Shown piece after piece: positions 23,578 through 31,578 of a DNA stretch of 34,572 nucleotides. The notes below the pieces were generated by a model, which saw only the letters and a list, made by a program, of their open reading frames with translations, was not told the DNA's origin and did no database searches. Made by a program: the position numbers and the translations under genes. Source of the stretch: an uncultured Eggerthellaceae bacterium (GTDB lineage Bacteria > Actinomycetota > Coriobacteriia > Coriobacteriales > Eggerthellaceae); the NCBI GenBank assembly GCA_946618265.1, contig CAMOLA010000020.1, positions 1 through 34,572 of the forward strand. The letters are read 5' to 3'. Positions within the stretch are counted from its first letter, which is position 1. Every line of letters starts with the position of its first letter.

Positions 23578-24675
23578 TTACGACTGCGCCGCTGCCATGA
23601 CGGCGTCGGCAAGGGCCGCGGCGGCGTCGGCGGTCTTCTGCGCGCGGGCAGCCGCGGTCATGGACGCGCGCACGTCGGGGTCGTCGACGAGCTGGGTCAC
23701 CAGCTGGGCGAACTCGGGCGTCTCGACGTCGGAATCGGCGATCATGGAAGCGCAGCCCGCATCGACGTAGGCGCGGGCGTTCGTCGTCTGGTGGTCTTCG
23801 GTGGCGAAGGGGAACGGCACGAGCACGGCGGGAATGGCGCGGGCCGAAATCTCGGCGAGCGACGTCGCCCCCGCACGCGATACGATGGCGTCGGCGGCGG
23901 CCATGCAGGCGCTCATCTGGTTCTGGTAGCCGAACAGCATCCAGCGCTTGGCCTGCTCGGGCGTAAGCGCCATCGCCTCCTCGACCGATTCGAGCTCCTT
24001 GGGCCCCGTGACGTGCACGACGTACAGGTTCTCGCGCGAGAGCAGCTCGTCCTTCAGCGCGCACATGGCCTGGTTGAGGTGGCGCGCGCCCAGGCTTCCG
24101 CCCGTCACGAGCAGCATCAGCGCCTCATCGGGAATGCCGAGCATCTCGCGGCCCTCGGCACGGGTCGCCGTGAAGAACGACTTGCGCACGGGATTGCCGG
24201 TCACGATGACCTTCGACGCGTCGTCGACCGCAGATGCGGCATGGTCGTACGTCAGGCACACGGCTCGGGCGTTCTTCGAAAGGTACTTGTTGGCCATGCC
24301 CATGACCGAATTCTGCTCGTGCACCACCAGCGGCACGCCGCGCTTGTTGGCGGCACGGCCCACCGGTATGCACACGTAGCCGCCGAACGCGACGACGACG
24401 TCGGGATGAATCTCGTCGAACCACTTGCGCGCCGCAATCGAGCTCTTCTCGATGAGCCGTACGCCGCGGAAGATCGTCGTGGGATGGTTGCGGTTGAAGC
24501 CAGCGGCCTCGAACGGCTGGAACGGCAGGCCGGCCTCTTTCACGAGCCGCGCCTCCACCCCGTTCGGGGTACCGGCATAGCGCACCTCGACGCCCCGGTC
24601 GATGAGCACCTCCGCCAACGCGAGCGCCGGATTGATATGCCCCGCGGTCCCCCCGCCCGATAGCACTGCCAACAT
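23578..24675 (-). CDS. murG: MurG, undecaprenyl-PP-MurNAc-pentapeptide GlcNAc transferase
   Basis: A 365-residue GT28 glycosyltransferase that adds GlcNAc to lipid I to make lipid II at the inner face of the membrane. GGGTAGH (7-13) is the first G-loop. FGGYVCIPVG, HEQNSVMG and GNPVRKSF follow in the N-domain. VTGGSLGARHLN is the G-loop 3 UDP-GlcNAc region, and SRAGATSLAE and FATEDHQTTNA bind the nucleotide sugar. ATG 24675 has GGAGGAGGGG about 5 bases upstream; the frame to 24771 is a non-coding extension. It is the last gene of this dcw run; murC and ftsQ, which often follow in Actinomycetota, are not here. Confidence 0.96.
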   Translation of the reverse strand: MLAVLSGGGTAGHINPALALAEVLIDRGVEVRYAGTPNGVEARLVKEAGLPFQPFEAAGFNRNHPTTIFRGVRLIEKSSIAARKWFDEIHPDVVVAFGGYVCIPVGRAANKRGVPLVVHEQNSVMGMANKYLSKNARAVCLTYDHAASAVDDASKVIVTGNPVRKSFFTATRAEGREMLGIPDEALMLLVTGGSLGARHLNQAMCALKDELLSRENLYVVHVTGPKELESVEEAMALTPEQAKRWMLFGYQNQMSACMAAADAIVSRAGATSLAEISARAIPAVLVPFPFATEDHQTTNARAYVDAGCASMIADSDVETPEFAQLVTQLVDDPDVRASMTAAARAQKTADAAAALADAVMAAAQS

Positions 24676-24795
24676 TACGGCCCCTCCTCCGTTCTTCCCA
24701 TGCGGGACGAAGGTCAGATTCCAATCCCGCATCCCCGGTCTCTGCATGCGGGTTCCGGGCCTGGCCCCCATCCCACATCCGGGAAACCTGTTTCG
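24676..24795 (-). other. 120-base non-coding gap in the dcw operon, ftsW to murG
   Basis: All other joins from ftsI to ftsW overlap or are within about 15 bases, so this gap stands out. It holds ATGCGGGA (24700-24707) and its complement TCCCGCAT (24725-24732), another GCATGCGGG near 24745, and CCCATCCCACATCC. A hairpin with 8-bp arms and a 17-base loop is possible. No T-tract is seen. It may carry an internal promoter or a processing site for murG. Confidence 0.45.
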
Positions 24796-25989
24796 TTATT
24801 TCTTGCGCACGACGCGCAGGTCGTCGCGCCGTCGATCGTAGATGCTCTTGCCCGAAACGTCCTCGGAAACGGCCAGGACGATGCCGACCATCATGAACGA
24901 GGCGATGAGCGACGAACCGCCCGACGAGACGAACGGCAGCGGCTTGCCCGTCGTCGGGAACACGCCGATCACGCAGCCGATGTTGAGGAACGCCTGAAAC
25001 ACCAGCATAATCGTGAGCGCGCCGGCCACCATGGCGCCGAAGTCGTCTGCCGCCGCGCGCGCGACGCGCATGCCCGCCCACAGCAGCGCCAGGTATACGC
25101 CGATGACGAGCATGGCGCCGATGAGCCCCAGCTCCTCGCCGATGATGGCGAAGATGAAGTCGGTCTCGGATTCGGGCAGGTACAAGTACTTCTCGCGCGA
25201 ATTGCCCAGGCCCGACCCGAAGATGCCGCCTTCGGAAAACGCGTAGTAGGAATGGATGATCTGGTAGCCGCGGCCCTGGCCGCCCTCGCCGTCGTTCCAC
25301 GGGTCGAGGTACAAAAACCGGTCGCCGCGATAGCTCGAAAGGACCGTCGCAACCGCGGCGAATGCGACGAGCGCGATAACGACCACGATCATGGTGCGCA
25401 AGGGCACCTCGCCCATCCACATGACGCCCAGGATGCCGACGGCGATGATGGCCGTCGTGCCCAGGTCGGACTGCGATGCGAACAGAAATCCCGTGGGAAC
25501 CCCGATGAACAGCGTGATCCCGACGATGAAGCCGCGCACGTCCATCGCGCCGGCGCGGAAATCCGAGAAGAGGCGCGCGCCCATGAGCACGATGGCGATT
25601 TTCACGAATTCGGACGGCTGCAAGCTAATGGGGCCGATGACGAGCCATCGCTGCGCGCCGAGCGCCGCGATGCCCGCGAACGCCGTGAGCAGGAGCAGCA
25701 CGACCGCGATGCCCCACACCACCCAGATGAGGGGGCCCGCCCACAATCGGTACGGCAGAAACTTCCACAGCACGAACGCGGCCACGATGCCGATGCCCGC
25801 AAATTGCAGCTGGTCCACGAGGTAGCTCGTTGCGTCGGCGTTTTCGGAAATCGCCGAAATCGAGGACGCTGAATAGATCATGACGAAGCCGAGCAGCGTC
25901 AGCCCGAGCACGCACAAGAGCATGACGATGCGCGAACCCGCCACATCGGGAGAAACTTCAGCTGCGCTATGCCTACCGAAAACGGCCAT
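24796..25989 (-). CDS. ftsW: FtsW, SEDS peptidoglycan glycosyltransferase
   Basis: A 397-residue SEDS family protein with ten predicted TM helices. FtsW polymerises lipid II into glycan strands at the septum together with its class B PBP partner, here FtsI. GAQRWLVIGPISLQPSEFVK (111-130) is the SEDS signature, followed by SQSDLGTT. LPESETDFIFA (271-281) holds Asp277, in the position of the essential aspartate. FPTTGKPLPFVSSGGSS is the C-terminal family motif. ATG 25989 is 6 bases after the murD stop; GGGAGC lies 11 bases upstream and includes part of the end of murD. Its place between murD and murG argues for FtsW and not RodA. Confidence 0.95.
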   Translation of the reverse strand: MAVFGRHSAAEVSPDVAGSRIVMLLCVLGLTLLGFVMIYSASSISAISENADATSYLVDQLQFAGIGIVAAFVLWKFLPYRLWAGPLIWVVWGIAVVLLLLTAFAGIAALGAQRWLVIGPISLQPSEFVKIAIVLMGARLFSDFRAGAMDVRGFIVGITLFIGVPTGFLFASQSDLGTTAIIAVGILGVMWMGEVPLRTMIVVVIALVAFAAVATVLSSYRGDRFLYLDPWNDGEGGQGRGYQIIHSYYAFSEGGIFGSGLGNSREKYLYLPESETDFIFAIIGEELGLIGAMLVIGVYLALLWAGMRVARAAADDFGAMVAGALTIMLVFQAFLNIGCVIGVFPTTGKPLPFVSSGGSSLIASFMMVGIVLAVSEDVSGKSIYDRRRDDLRVVRKK

Positions 25990-25995
25990 GAACCG

Positions 25996-27558
25996 CTATG
26001 CTCCCTGACCCACACGGCTTGCACGCGCCGCGCGATCGGCAACGATCTGCTTGAACACGCGGCCGCGATGCTCGAACGACGTGAACTCGTCGAAGGACGC
26101 GCATGCCGGCGAAAGGAGCAGGACATCGCCCGGATGGGCAAGCTCCAAAGCGGCGTCGATCGCCGCCTCCATGCCTTCGGCCTGCGCCAACGCGAAGCCA
26201 TCGGGCGCATCGGACGACGCGTCCTCGAACGCGCGGGCGAACCGCGGCCCGCCGGCCCCATAGCACACCGCGACGCCGGCGTGCTCGTGCACGGCCGTCA
26301 CGAGATCGGCGAGGTCGGTGCCCTTGTCATCGCCGCCGAGCAGCGCGATCACGCGCTTGCCCGGGAAAGCCCCGAGGGCCTTGACCGTAGCGTCGGTGTT
26401 CGTCGCCTTCGAGTCGTTGTAGCATTCCACGCCGCCGATCGAACCGCACGGCTCGATGCGGTGCTCGAGCGGGGCGAACGTCGCAAGCGCCGCGGAAATC
26501 GCCGCATCGTCGGCCCCGAGGGCCACGGCCACGGCCGCTGCCGCCAGAGCGTTCGACGCATTGTGCTCGCCTTTGATCTGCAGCTCGTCAGCCAGGCAAA
26601 GCGCATGGTCGACCCCTGCATACGCAACATGCAGCCGCCCATCGCCATCGATGAACGCCGCGTTGTCCGCGCCGCAGCGCGCACGCATGTCGCCGCCGAT
26701 GCCGTCGACGGTGCCCATCGGCACGTAGTCGAACCCGCGTTCCTCGCGCGACATCTGCCGCAGCTCGCGCACCTTCGCCCGCACCACGTCGTTCGTCGCG
26801 TCGAGCACGACGACGGGGTTCCGAGGAGCAGGGGCTTCAGCGGAATCCGCCGCAGGCTCCCCGCCAGACGCGGCCGCATCGGAGCTGGCCGCCCTCATGT
26901 TGTCGATCAACTTGAACTTGGCATCGCGGTACGCCTCGAGCGAACGGTGCCAATGCAGGTGGTCGGGCGTGATGTTGAGCATGACCGCCACGTCGGGCGC
27001 GAAATACCGCGTGGAATACAGCTGGTAGGACGACACTTCGGCCACGTAGACCTGCGTGCTGCCAGACGCCACGGCGTCGAGGCACACGTCCCCGATGTTG
27101 CCCACGGCATCGGCCGCGAATCCGCATGCGCGCAGCACGTGGGCGGCGCATGACGTGGTGGTCGTCTTGCCGTTCGTGCCCGTGATGGCGACCCATGTGC
27201 TTTCTGGGTCGCTCTCGCGCCATGCGAACTCGACTTCGCTGATCAGCTCGGTGCTGTGCGCCGACCCGGCAACGTAGAGGTCGTGATAGAACGGGATGCC
27301 GGGGCTCGCGATGCACACGTCGAACACGACGCCTTCGTCTGCGAAGCGTGCAAGCGCATCGTCGCCGAACGCGTAGTGCACGCGATCGCCCGCCACCGAT
27401 TCGACGAACGACCGCGAATCGTCGTTTTCGGCACCTGCTGCGATAAACACCGAATCGACCCGGGTTCCCACCAGGTCGACGCAGTAGCGCACTACCGATT
27501 TCCCCGATTTGCCCAGGCCGAGCACGAGGATGTTTCCAAGCTTTTCTGATGCGGCCAT
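25996..27558 (-). CDS. murD: MurD, UDP-MurNAc-L-Ala:D-Glu ligase
   Basis: A 520-residue cytosolic Mur ligase that adds D-glutamate to UDP-MurNAc-L-alanine. GLGKSGKS (14-21) begins the UDP-binding domain. ITGTNGKTTTT (125-134) is the ATP loop. Lys214 in AKFKLI is the expected carbamylated lysine. LNITPDHLHWH, GEHNASNALAA, HRIEP and YNDSKATN are the usual domain 2-3 motifs. It is longer than E. coli MurD (438 residues), in part through an Ala/Ser/Pro-rich insert at about 222-247. Its ATG overlaps the mraY stop as TGATG, with GGGGGTT upstream, so translation is likely coupled. The long frame to 27912 is an antisense-bias extension over mraY. Confidence 0.95.
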   Translation of the reverse strand: MAASEKLGNILVLGLGKSGKSVVRYCVDLVGTRVDSVFIAAGAENDDSRSFVESVAGDRVHYAFGDDALARFADEGVVFDVCIASPGIPFYHDLYVAGSAHSTELISEVEFAWRESDPESTWVAITGTNGKTTTTSCAAHVLRACGFAADAVGNIGDVCLDAVASGSTQVYVAEVSSYQLYSTRYFAPDVAVMLNITPDHLHWHRSLEAYRDAKFKLIDNMRAASSDAAASGGEPAADSAEAPAPRNPVVVLDATNDVVRAKVRELRQMSREERGFDYVPMGTVDGIGGDMRARCGADNAAFIDGDGRLHVAYAGVDHALCLADELQIKGEHNASNALAAAAVAVALGADDAAISAALATFAPLEHRIEPCGSIGGVECYNDSKATNTDATVKALGAFPGKRVIALLGGDDKGTDLADLVTAVHEHAGVAVCYGAGGPRFARAFEDASSDAPDGFALAQAEGMEAAIDAALELAHPGDVLLLSPACASFDEFTSFEHRGRVFKQIVADRAARASRVGQGA

Positions 27559-28610
27559 CACGCAACCCCCAACAGGCTGCCGGCGAAGTAAATCGAGAAC
27601 CCGAGCGCCGCGAAGACGCCCGAGATGATCCAGAAGCGGATGACGACCTTCGTCTCGGACCAGCCCTTCTTTTCGAAATGATGATGCAGCGGCGCCATGA
27701 GGAATATGCGCTCGTGCGTGCGTTTGAAGTACGCCACCTGGATCATGACGGACAGCGCCTCGGCGACGAACAGCCCGCCGATGATGATGACGAGGAACTC
27801 GGTCTTGGTCAGCACGGCCAGGCAGCCCAGCCCCATCCCCAGCGCGAGCGACCCGGTGTCGCCCATGAAGATGTCGGCCGGGTACGAGTTGAACCAGAGG
27901 AACCCGATGCACGTCCCGGCGAGGGCCGCCGCGAGAATCGCCGGCTCCAGGAGGTTTTGCCGGTAGGCGATGGCCGCCATGACCAGCATGACGACGAACA
28001 CCGTGCCGGCGGCAAGCCCGTCAAGGCCGTCGGTCAGGTTGACGGCGTTGCACATTCCCACGAGCAGGATGTCGGCGAACACGATGTAGAGCCACGGCAG
28101 CGCGATGCCCGCATCGCCGATGGGCACGACCGTCGTCAGGATGCCGAAATCGAGCGTGACGACGAACGGGATGATGACCGTCGGCTCGACCGAGAACATG
28201 TTGACCGCCACCACGACGAACACGGTCGCGATCGCGAACTGTCCGATGAGCTTGGCGCGCGGCGTCAGGCCGAGCGAGCGTTCGTGCACGACCTTCGAAG
28301 CGTCGTCGAACAGTCCCAAGCCGCCCGTCAGCAGGATGGCGCCCAACAGCACGAACGTCTCGGGCGTCGGCAGGCCCACGAACAGCGCGGCAACGACCAT
28401 CGCGATGAGCATGATGACGCCGCCCATCGTGGGCGTGCCCTGCTTGACCAGGTGAGTCTCGGGTCCGTCGTCGCGCACCTGCTGCCCGATATGGCTGCTG
28501 CGCAGGAACTTAATCCACGGCGGCATGAAGACGAGCGTAATCACGATGGCCGCGAACACGGCGAGGAACACGAGGAATGTCGGATATTCGGAAAACAACG
28601 GCGAAAGCAT
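27558..28610 (-). CDS. mraY: MraY, phospho-MurNAc-pentapeptide transferase
   Basis: A 350-residue integral membrane enzyme with ten predicted TM helices that makes lipid I from UDP-MurNAc-pentapeptide and undecaprenyl phosphate. GTPTMGG (58-64), FDDASK with catalytic-site aspartates 102-103, NAVNLTDGLDGLA, FMGDTGSLALG and APLHHHFEKKGW are all family signatures. The frame can start at TTG 28634 inside murF, but ATG 28610 follows the murF stop as TAATATG and gives the normal N-terminus MLSPLF. The stop overlaps the murD start by one base. Confidence 0.95.
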   Translation of the reverse strand: MLSPLFSEYPTFLVFLAVFAAIVITLVFMPPWIKFLRSSHIGQQVRDDGPETHLVKQGTPTMGGVIMLIAMVVAALFVGLPTPETFVLLGAILLTGGLGLFDDASKVVHERSLGLTPRAKLIGQFAIATVFVVVAVNMFSVEPTVIIPFVVTLDFGILTTVVPIGDAGIALPWLYIVFADILLVGMCNAVNLTDGLDGLAAGTVFVVMLVMAAIAYRQNLLEPAILAAALAGTCIGFLWFNSYPADIFMGDTGSLALGMGLGCLAVLTKTEFLVIIIGGLFVAEALSVMIQVAYFKRTHERIFLMAPLHHHFEKKGWSETKVVIRFWIISGVFAALGFSIYFAGSLLGVA

Positions 28611-28611
28611 A

Positions 28612-30090
28612 TTAGCCGACCAGCCCTTCGACAACGCGTTCGAGCCCGATGGAGTGCGAGGCCTTCACGAGCACCGCATCCCCCGAGCCAACGCAGGATT
28701 TCACAACTTCAAGCGCCGCAGCCGCATCGGGAACGACGCGCACGGCCGCTTCGTCCATGCCGGCCGCGCAGGCGGCATCGGCTATGAACTGGGAAAGCTC
28801 GCCCACGCACACGAGCTCGTCAAGGGCTGCGGCGGCGGCCATGCCGCCCACCCGCTCGTGGCACTCGCGCGAGAAGTCGCCGAGCTCCAACATGTCGCCG
28901 AGCACCGCGATCCTCTTGCCAGCCACATCCATGACGGCGAACGTGGAAAGGGACGCCCGCATCGAATCGGGATTGGCGTTGTAGGCGTCGTCGACGACCG
29001 TCACGCCCGAGCGCGTATGCCACACCTGCTGGCGGCCCCGTTCGGGCTGGGCCTGCGTGAGCGCGTCGCGGCACTCCGCAAGCGTCATGCCCGCTACCAG
29101 CCCAACCGCGGCAGCCGAGCATGCGTTCGACACGTTGTGCACGCCCCTCAGCGCCAGCTTGCAGTCGATTTCCCCATCGCAATCCGGCCTGCCGGCCTGC
29201 GCGAAATGACGCGCGTGCAGCGTGAACGACGGGCAGCCCTCCTCGTCGAGCGCTACGTCGGAAGCCCAGACGAACGGCGCTTCGTTCTCGAAGATGCCCA
29301 GCTCGTCGACGTGCTTCCCGGCACTGCCGCCCTCGAAGAACACCGTTGTCACGCCGCGCTTGGCAAGCTCCGCGTGACGGCATACCTCGACGGCGTAGTC
29401 GTCGGCGGCGTTGACGAACGCGACGCCCCGCCCGTCGGGAAGCGCGCACAGCAGCTCGGCTTTGGCGTGCGCGATGTTCTCACGACTGCCGAGCAGCTCG
29501 ATGTGGCTTTCGCCCACGTTGGTAACGAGCCCCCAGTCGGGATGCGCCATCTCGCAGAGCTCGGCGATCTGGCCCTGCCCGCGCATGCCCATCTCGACGA
29601 TCACGGAGGCCGTGTCGGCATCGGCCGCCAACAACGTGCGCGGCACGCCGAGCTCGTTGTTCTGGTTGGCCTTCGTGGCAATGACGCTTCCATGGTGCGA
29701 CAGCACGTCGCGCACGAGGTTCTTCGTCGTGGTCTTGCCGGTAGAGCCCGTGAGGCCCACGACCGTGCCCGCCAGCTTCCCGCGCCAATGGGCGGCGAGA
29801 TCGGTCAGGGCTTGCGCGGCGTCCGGCACCACGATGAGGGGAATGCCCGCCTCGACCTCCCGGGCGACCAGCGCAGCCACCGCGCCGGCGCTTTCGGCAG
29901 CGCCGATGAAATCATGCCCGTCGACGCGCTCGCCGGGCAACGCAACGTACAAATCGCCCGGCTTCACCTCGCGGGAATCCCACGTGATGCCGGTCGCCAT
30001 CGTAGAAGTTTCTTTCGATTCGGTCGCCTCGCCGGAAGAGCGCAAGCTCCCCCGTACCGCTTCGGCGATTTCGCTCAGGGTCAAACGCAT
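28612..30090 (-). CDS. murF: MurF, UDP-MurNAc-tripeptide:D-Ala-D-Ala ligase
   Basis: A 492-residue Mur ligase that adds D-Ala-D-Ala to complete the pentapeptide precursor. ITWDSREVKPGDLYVAL is the N-domain motif. GLTGSTGKTTTK (112-123) is the ATP loop. NQNNELGVP and EMGMRGQGQI are MurF-specific. NVGESHIELLGS, GVHNVSNACSA and DDAYNANPDSM complete the domain set. ATG 30090 is preceded by AGGAGG; the murE stop TAG overlaps this ribosome-binding site, so translation is coupled. Confidence 0.95.
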   Translation of the reverse strand: MRLTLSEIAEAVRGSLRSSGEATESKETSTMATGITWDSREVKPGDLYVALPGERVDGHDFIGAAESAGAVAALVAREVEAGIPLIVVPDAAQALTDLAAHWRGKLAGTVVGLTGSTGKTTTKNLVRDVLSHHGSVIATKANQNNELGVPRTLLAADADTASVIVEMGMRGQGQIAELCEMAHPDWGLVTNVGESHIELLGSRENIAHAKAELLCALPDGRGVAFVNAADDYAVEVCRHAELAKRGVTTVFFEGGSAGKHVDELGIFENEAPFVWASDVALDEEGCPSFTLHARHFAQAGRPDCDGEIDCKLALRGVHNVSNACSAAAVGLVAGMTLAECRDALTQAQPERGRQQVWHTRSGVTVVDDAYNANPDSMRASLSTFAVMDVAGKRIAVLGDMLELGDFSRECHERVGGMAAAAALDELVCVGELSQFIADAACAAGMDEAAVRVVPDAAAALEVVKSCVGSGDAVLVKASHSIGLERVVEGLVG

Positions 30091-30102
30091 GGAACACGCC
30101 TC

Positions 30103-31578
30103 CTACGCGAAGGCGCGCTCGAGCTCTTCGGCAGCTACCTCGCGGTCATCGAAATGGAGCGTTTCGGCTCCGACGATCTGATAGTCTTCGTGGCCTTTGC
30201 CCGCGATGAGAATGGAATCGCCGGGCTCGGCCAGCTCGATCGCGCGCGCGATGGCCGCGCGGCGGTCAGGCTCGACCTCGTAGTGGTCGGAGCCTTCGCC
30301 CATGCCGCTGACGATGTCCTCGATGATGTCTTCGGGCCGCTCGTTGCGGGGATTGTCGGACGTGACCACGGCGTAGTCGGCTTCGAGCGCGGCGCGGCCC
30401 ATGATGGAGCGCTTGGCCACGTCGCGGTTGCCGCCGCACCCGAACACGACGATGGTCCGCGCGCTCGAGAGCGCCTTGACTGACGATATCGCCTTGGTCA
30501 GCGCGTCGGGCGTATGGGCGTAGTCGACGAACACCGAGATGCCACCGTCAGCCGCCGCCTTCACGCGCTCGAGGCGACCGGGCACCTGCGGAGCGGCCGC
30601 AAGCGCGCTCGTTATCGTGTCGTGCGGGATGCCGAGGGCCATCGCGATGCCATAGGCGCACATGACGTTTTCGACGTTGAAGCGCCCGACCAGCGGATAG
30701 GTGAACGACACGCGCCTGCCGCGCACGTCGAGCTCGACCGACGTGTGCGTCGGCTGCAGGTCGACCGACACGGGATGGATCTGGGCGGTCGGGTCGAACC
30801 CGGTCGTGATGACCCAGTCCTCGGCACCCGAGCACCGGCGGTGCAGCTCGCGTCCCCATTTGTCGTCGATGCAGATGACGCGCTTGGCGGGATAGTCCGC
30901 CGAGAACAAATGCGCCTTGGCTTCGAAATACGCCTCGAACGTATGATGGTAATCCAGGTGGTCCTGCGTGAGGTTGGAAAACGCCGTGACCGCGAAATGC
31001 GTGTGCCACGTGCGCAGCAAGTCGAGCGCATGCGACGACACCTCCATGGCCACCACGTCGCAGCTCGCATCGCGCATACGCGCGAACGTCCGCTGCAGGT
31101 CGGGCGACTCGGGCGTCGTGTGCTCGGCTTTCTCGCGAACGCCGGCCACTTCGATGCCGACCGTCCCGATGACGCCGGTCCTCTTGCCGGCGGCGCGCGC
31201 TATCTGCTCCACGAGATAGGTCGTGGTGGTTTTGCCGTTCGTGCCGGTCACGCCGACGAGCGCGAAATCCGCCGACGGCGATCCGTAGAACCGGTCGGCC
31301 ACATGGGCCATGGCCTTGCGCGAGTCCTTCACGACGATCAGCGTCACGTCGTCGGTTTCGGCAAGGTACAGCTTGCGCTCGACCACGATGAACTTGGCGC
31401 CGCGGTCGATGGCGTCCTGCGCGAACGAATGCCCGTCGACGACGAGCCCGACGATGCAGAAGAACATGTCACCGGGCTGCACAGCGTCGCTCCGGTAGGC
31501 AAGCCCTCCGACTTCTTCCGATCCGTTGCCGATTATCGTGCAATCAAGCCCCTCGAAAAGCTGTGCTGCGGTTGTCAT
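30103..31578 (-). CDS. murE: MurE, UDP-MurNAc-dipeptide:meso-diaminopimelate ligase
   Basis: A 491-residue Mur ligase adding the third residue of the stem peptide. VTGTNGKTTTT (110-120) is the ATP loop. HTTPES contacts the substrate. Lys221 in FEAKAHLF is the carbamylated lysine. DNPR at 408-411 (TSDNPRNERPED) is the motif for meso-diaminopimelate; lysine-adding enzymes have a different motif. GKGHEDYQ follows. A meso-DAP cell wall is therefore predicted. Its ATG overlaps the ftsI stop as ATGA, a 4-base coupling overlap. Confidence 0.96.
   Translation of the reverse strand: MTTAAQLFEGLDCTIIGNGSEEVGGLAYRSDAVQPGDMFFCIVGLVVDGHSFAQDAIDRGAKFIVVERKLYLAETDDVTLIVVKDSRKAMAHVADRFYGSPSADFALVGVTGTNGKTTTTYLVEQIARAAGKRTGVIGTVGIEVAGVREKAEHTTPESPDLQRTFARMRDASCDVVAMEVSSHALDLLRTWHTHFAVTAFSNLTQDHLDYHHTFEAYFEAKAHLFSADYPAKRVICIDDKWGRELHRRCSGAEDWVITTGFDPTAQIHPVSVDLQPTHTSVELDVRGRRVSFTYPLVGRFNVENVMCAYGIAMALGIPHDTITSALAAAPQVPGRLERVKAAADGGISVFVDYAHTPDALTKAISSVKALSSARTIVVFGCGGNRDVAKRSIMGRAALEADYAVVTSDNPRNERPEDIIEDIVSGMGEGSDHYEVEPDRRAAIARAIELAEPGDSILIAGKGHEDYQIVGAETLHFDDREVAAEELERAFA

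Noticed and set aside
27559..27912. N-terminal extension of murD over mraY
   Set aside because: It overlaps mraY in another frame and is Arg/His-rich; TGATG coupling at 27558 is the real start.
28611..28634. TTG start for mraY at 28634
   Set aside because: It lies inside murF and lacks a suitable ribosome-binding site; ATG 28610 gives the family N-terminus.
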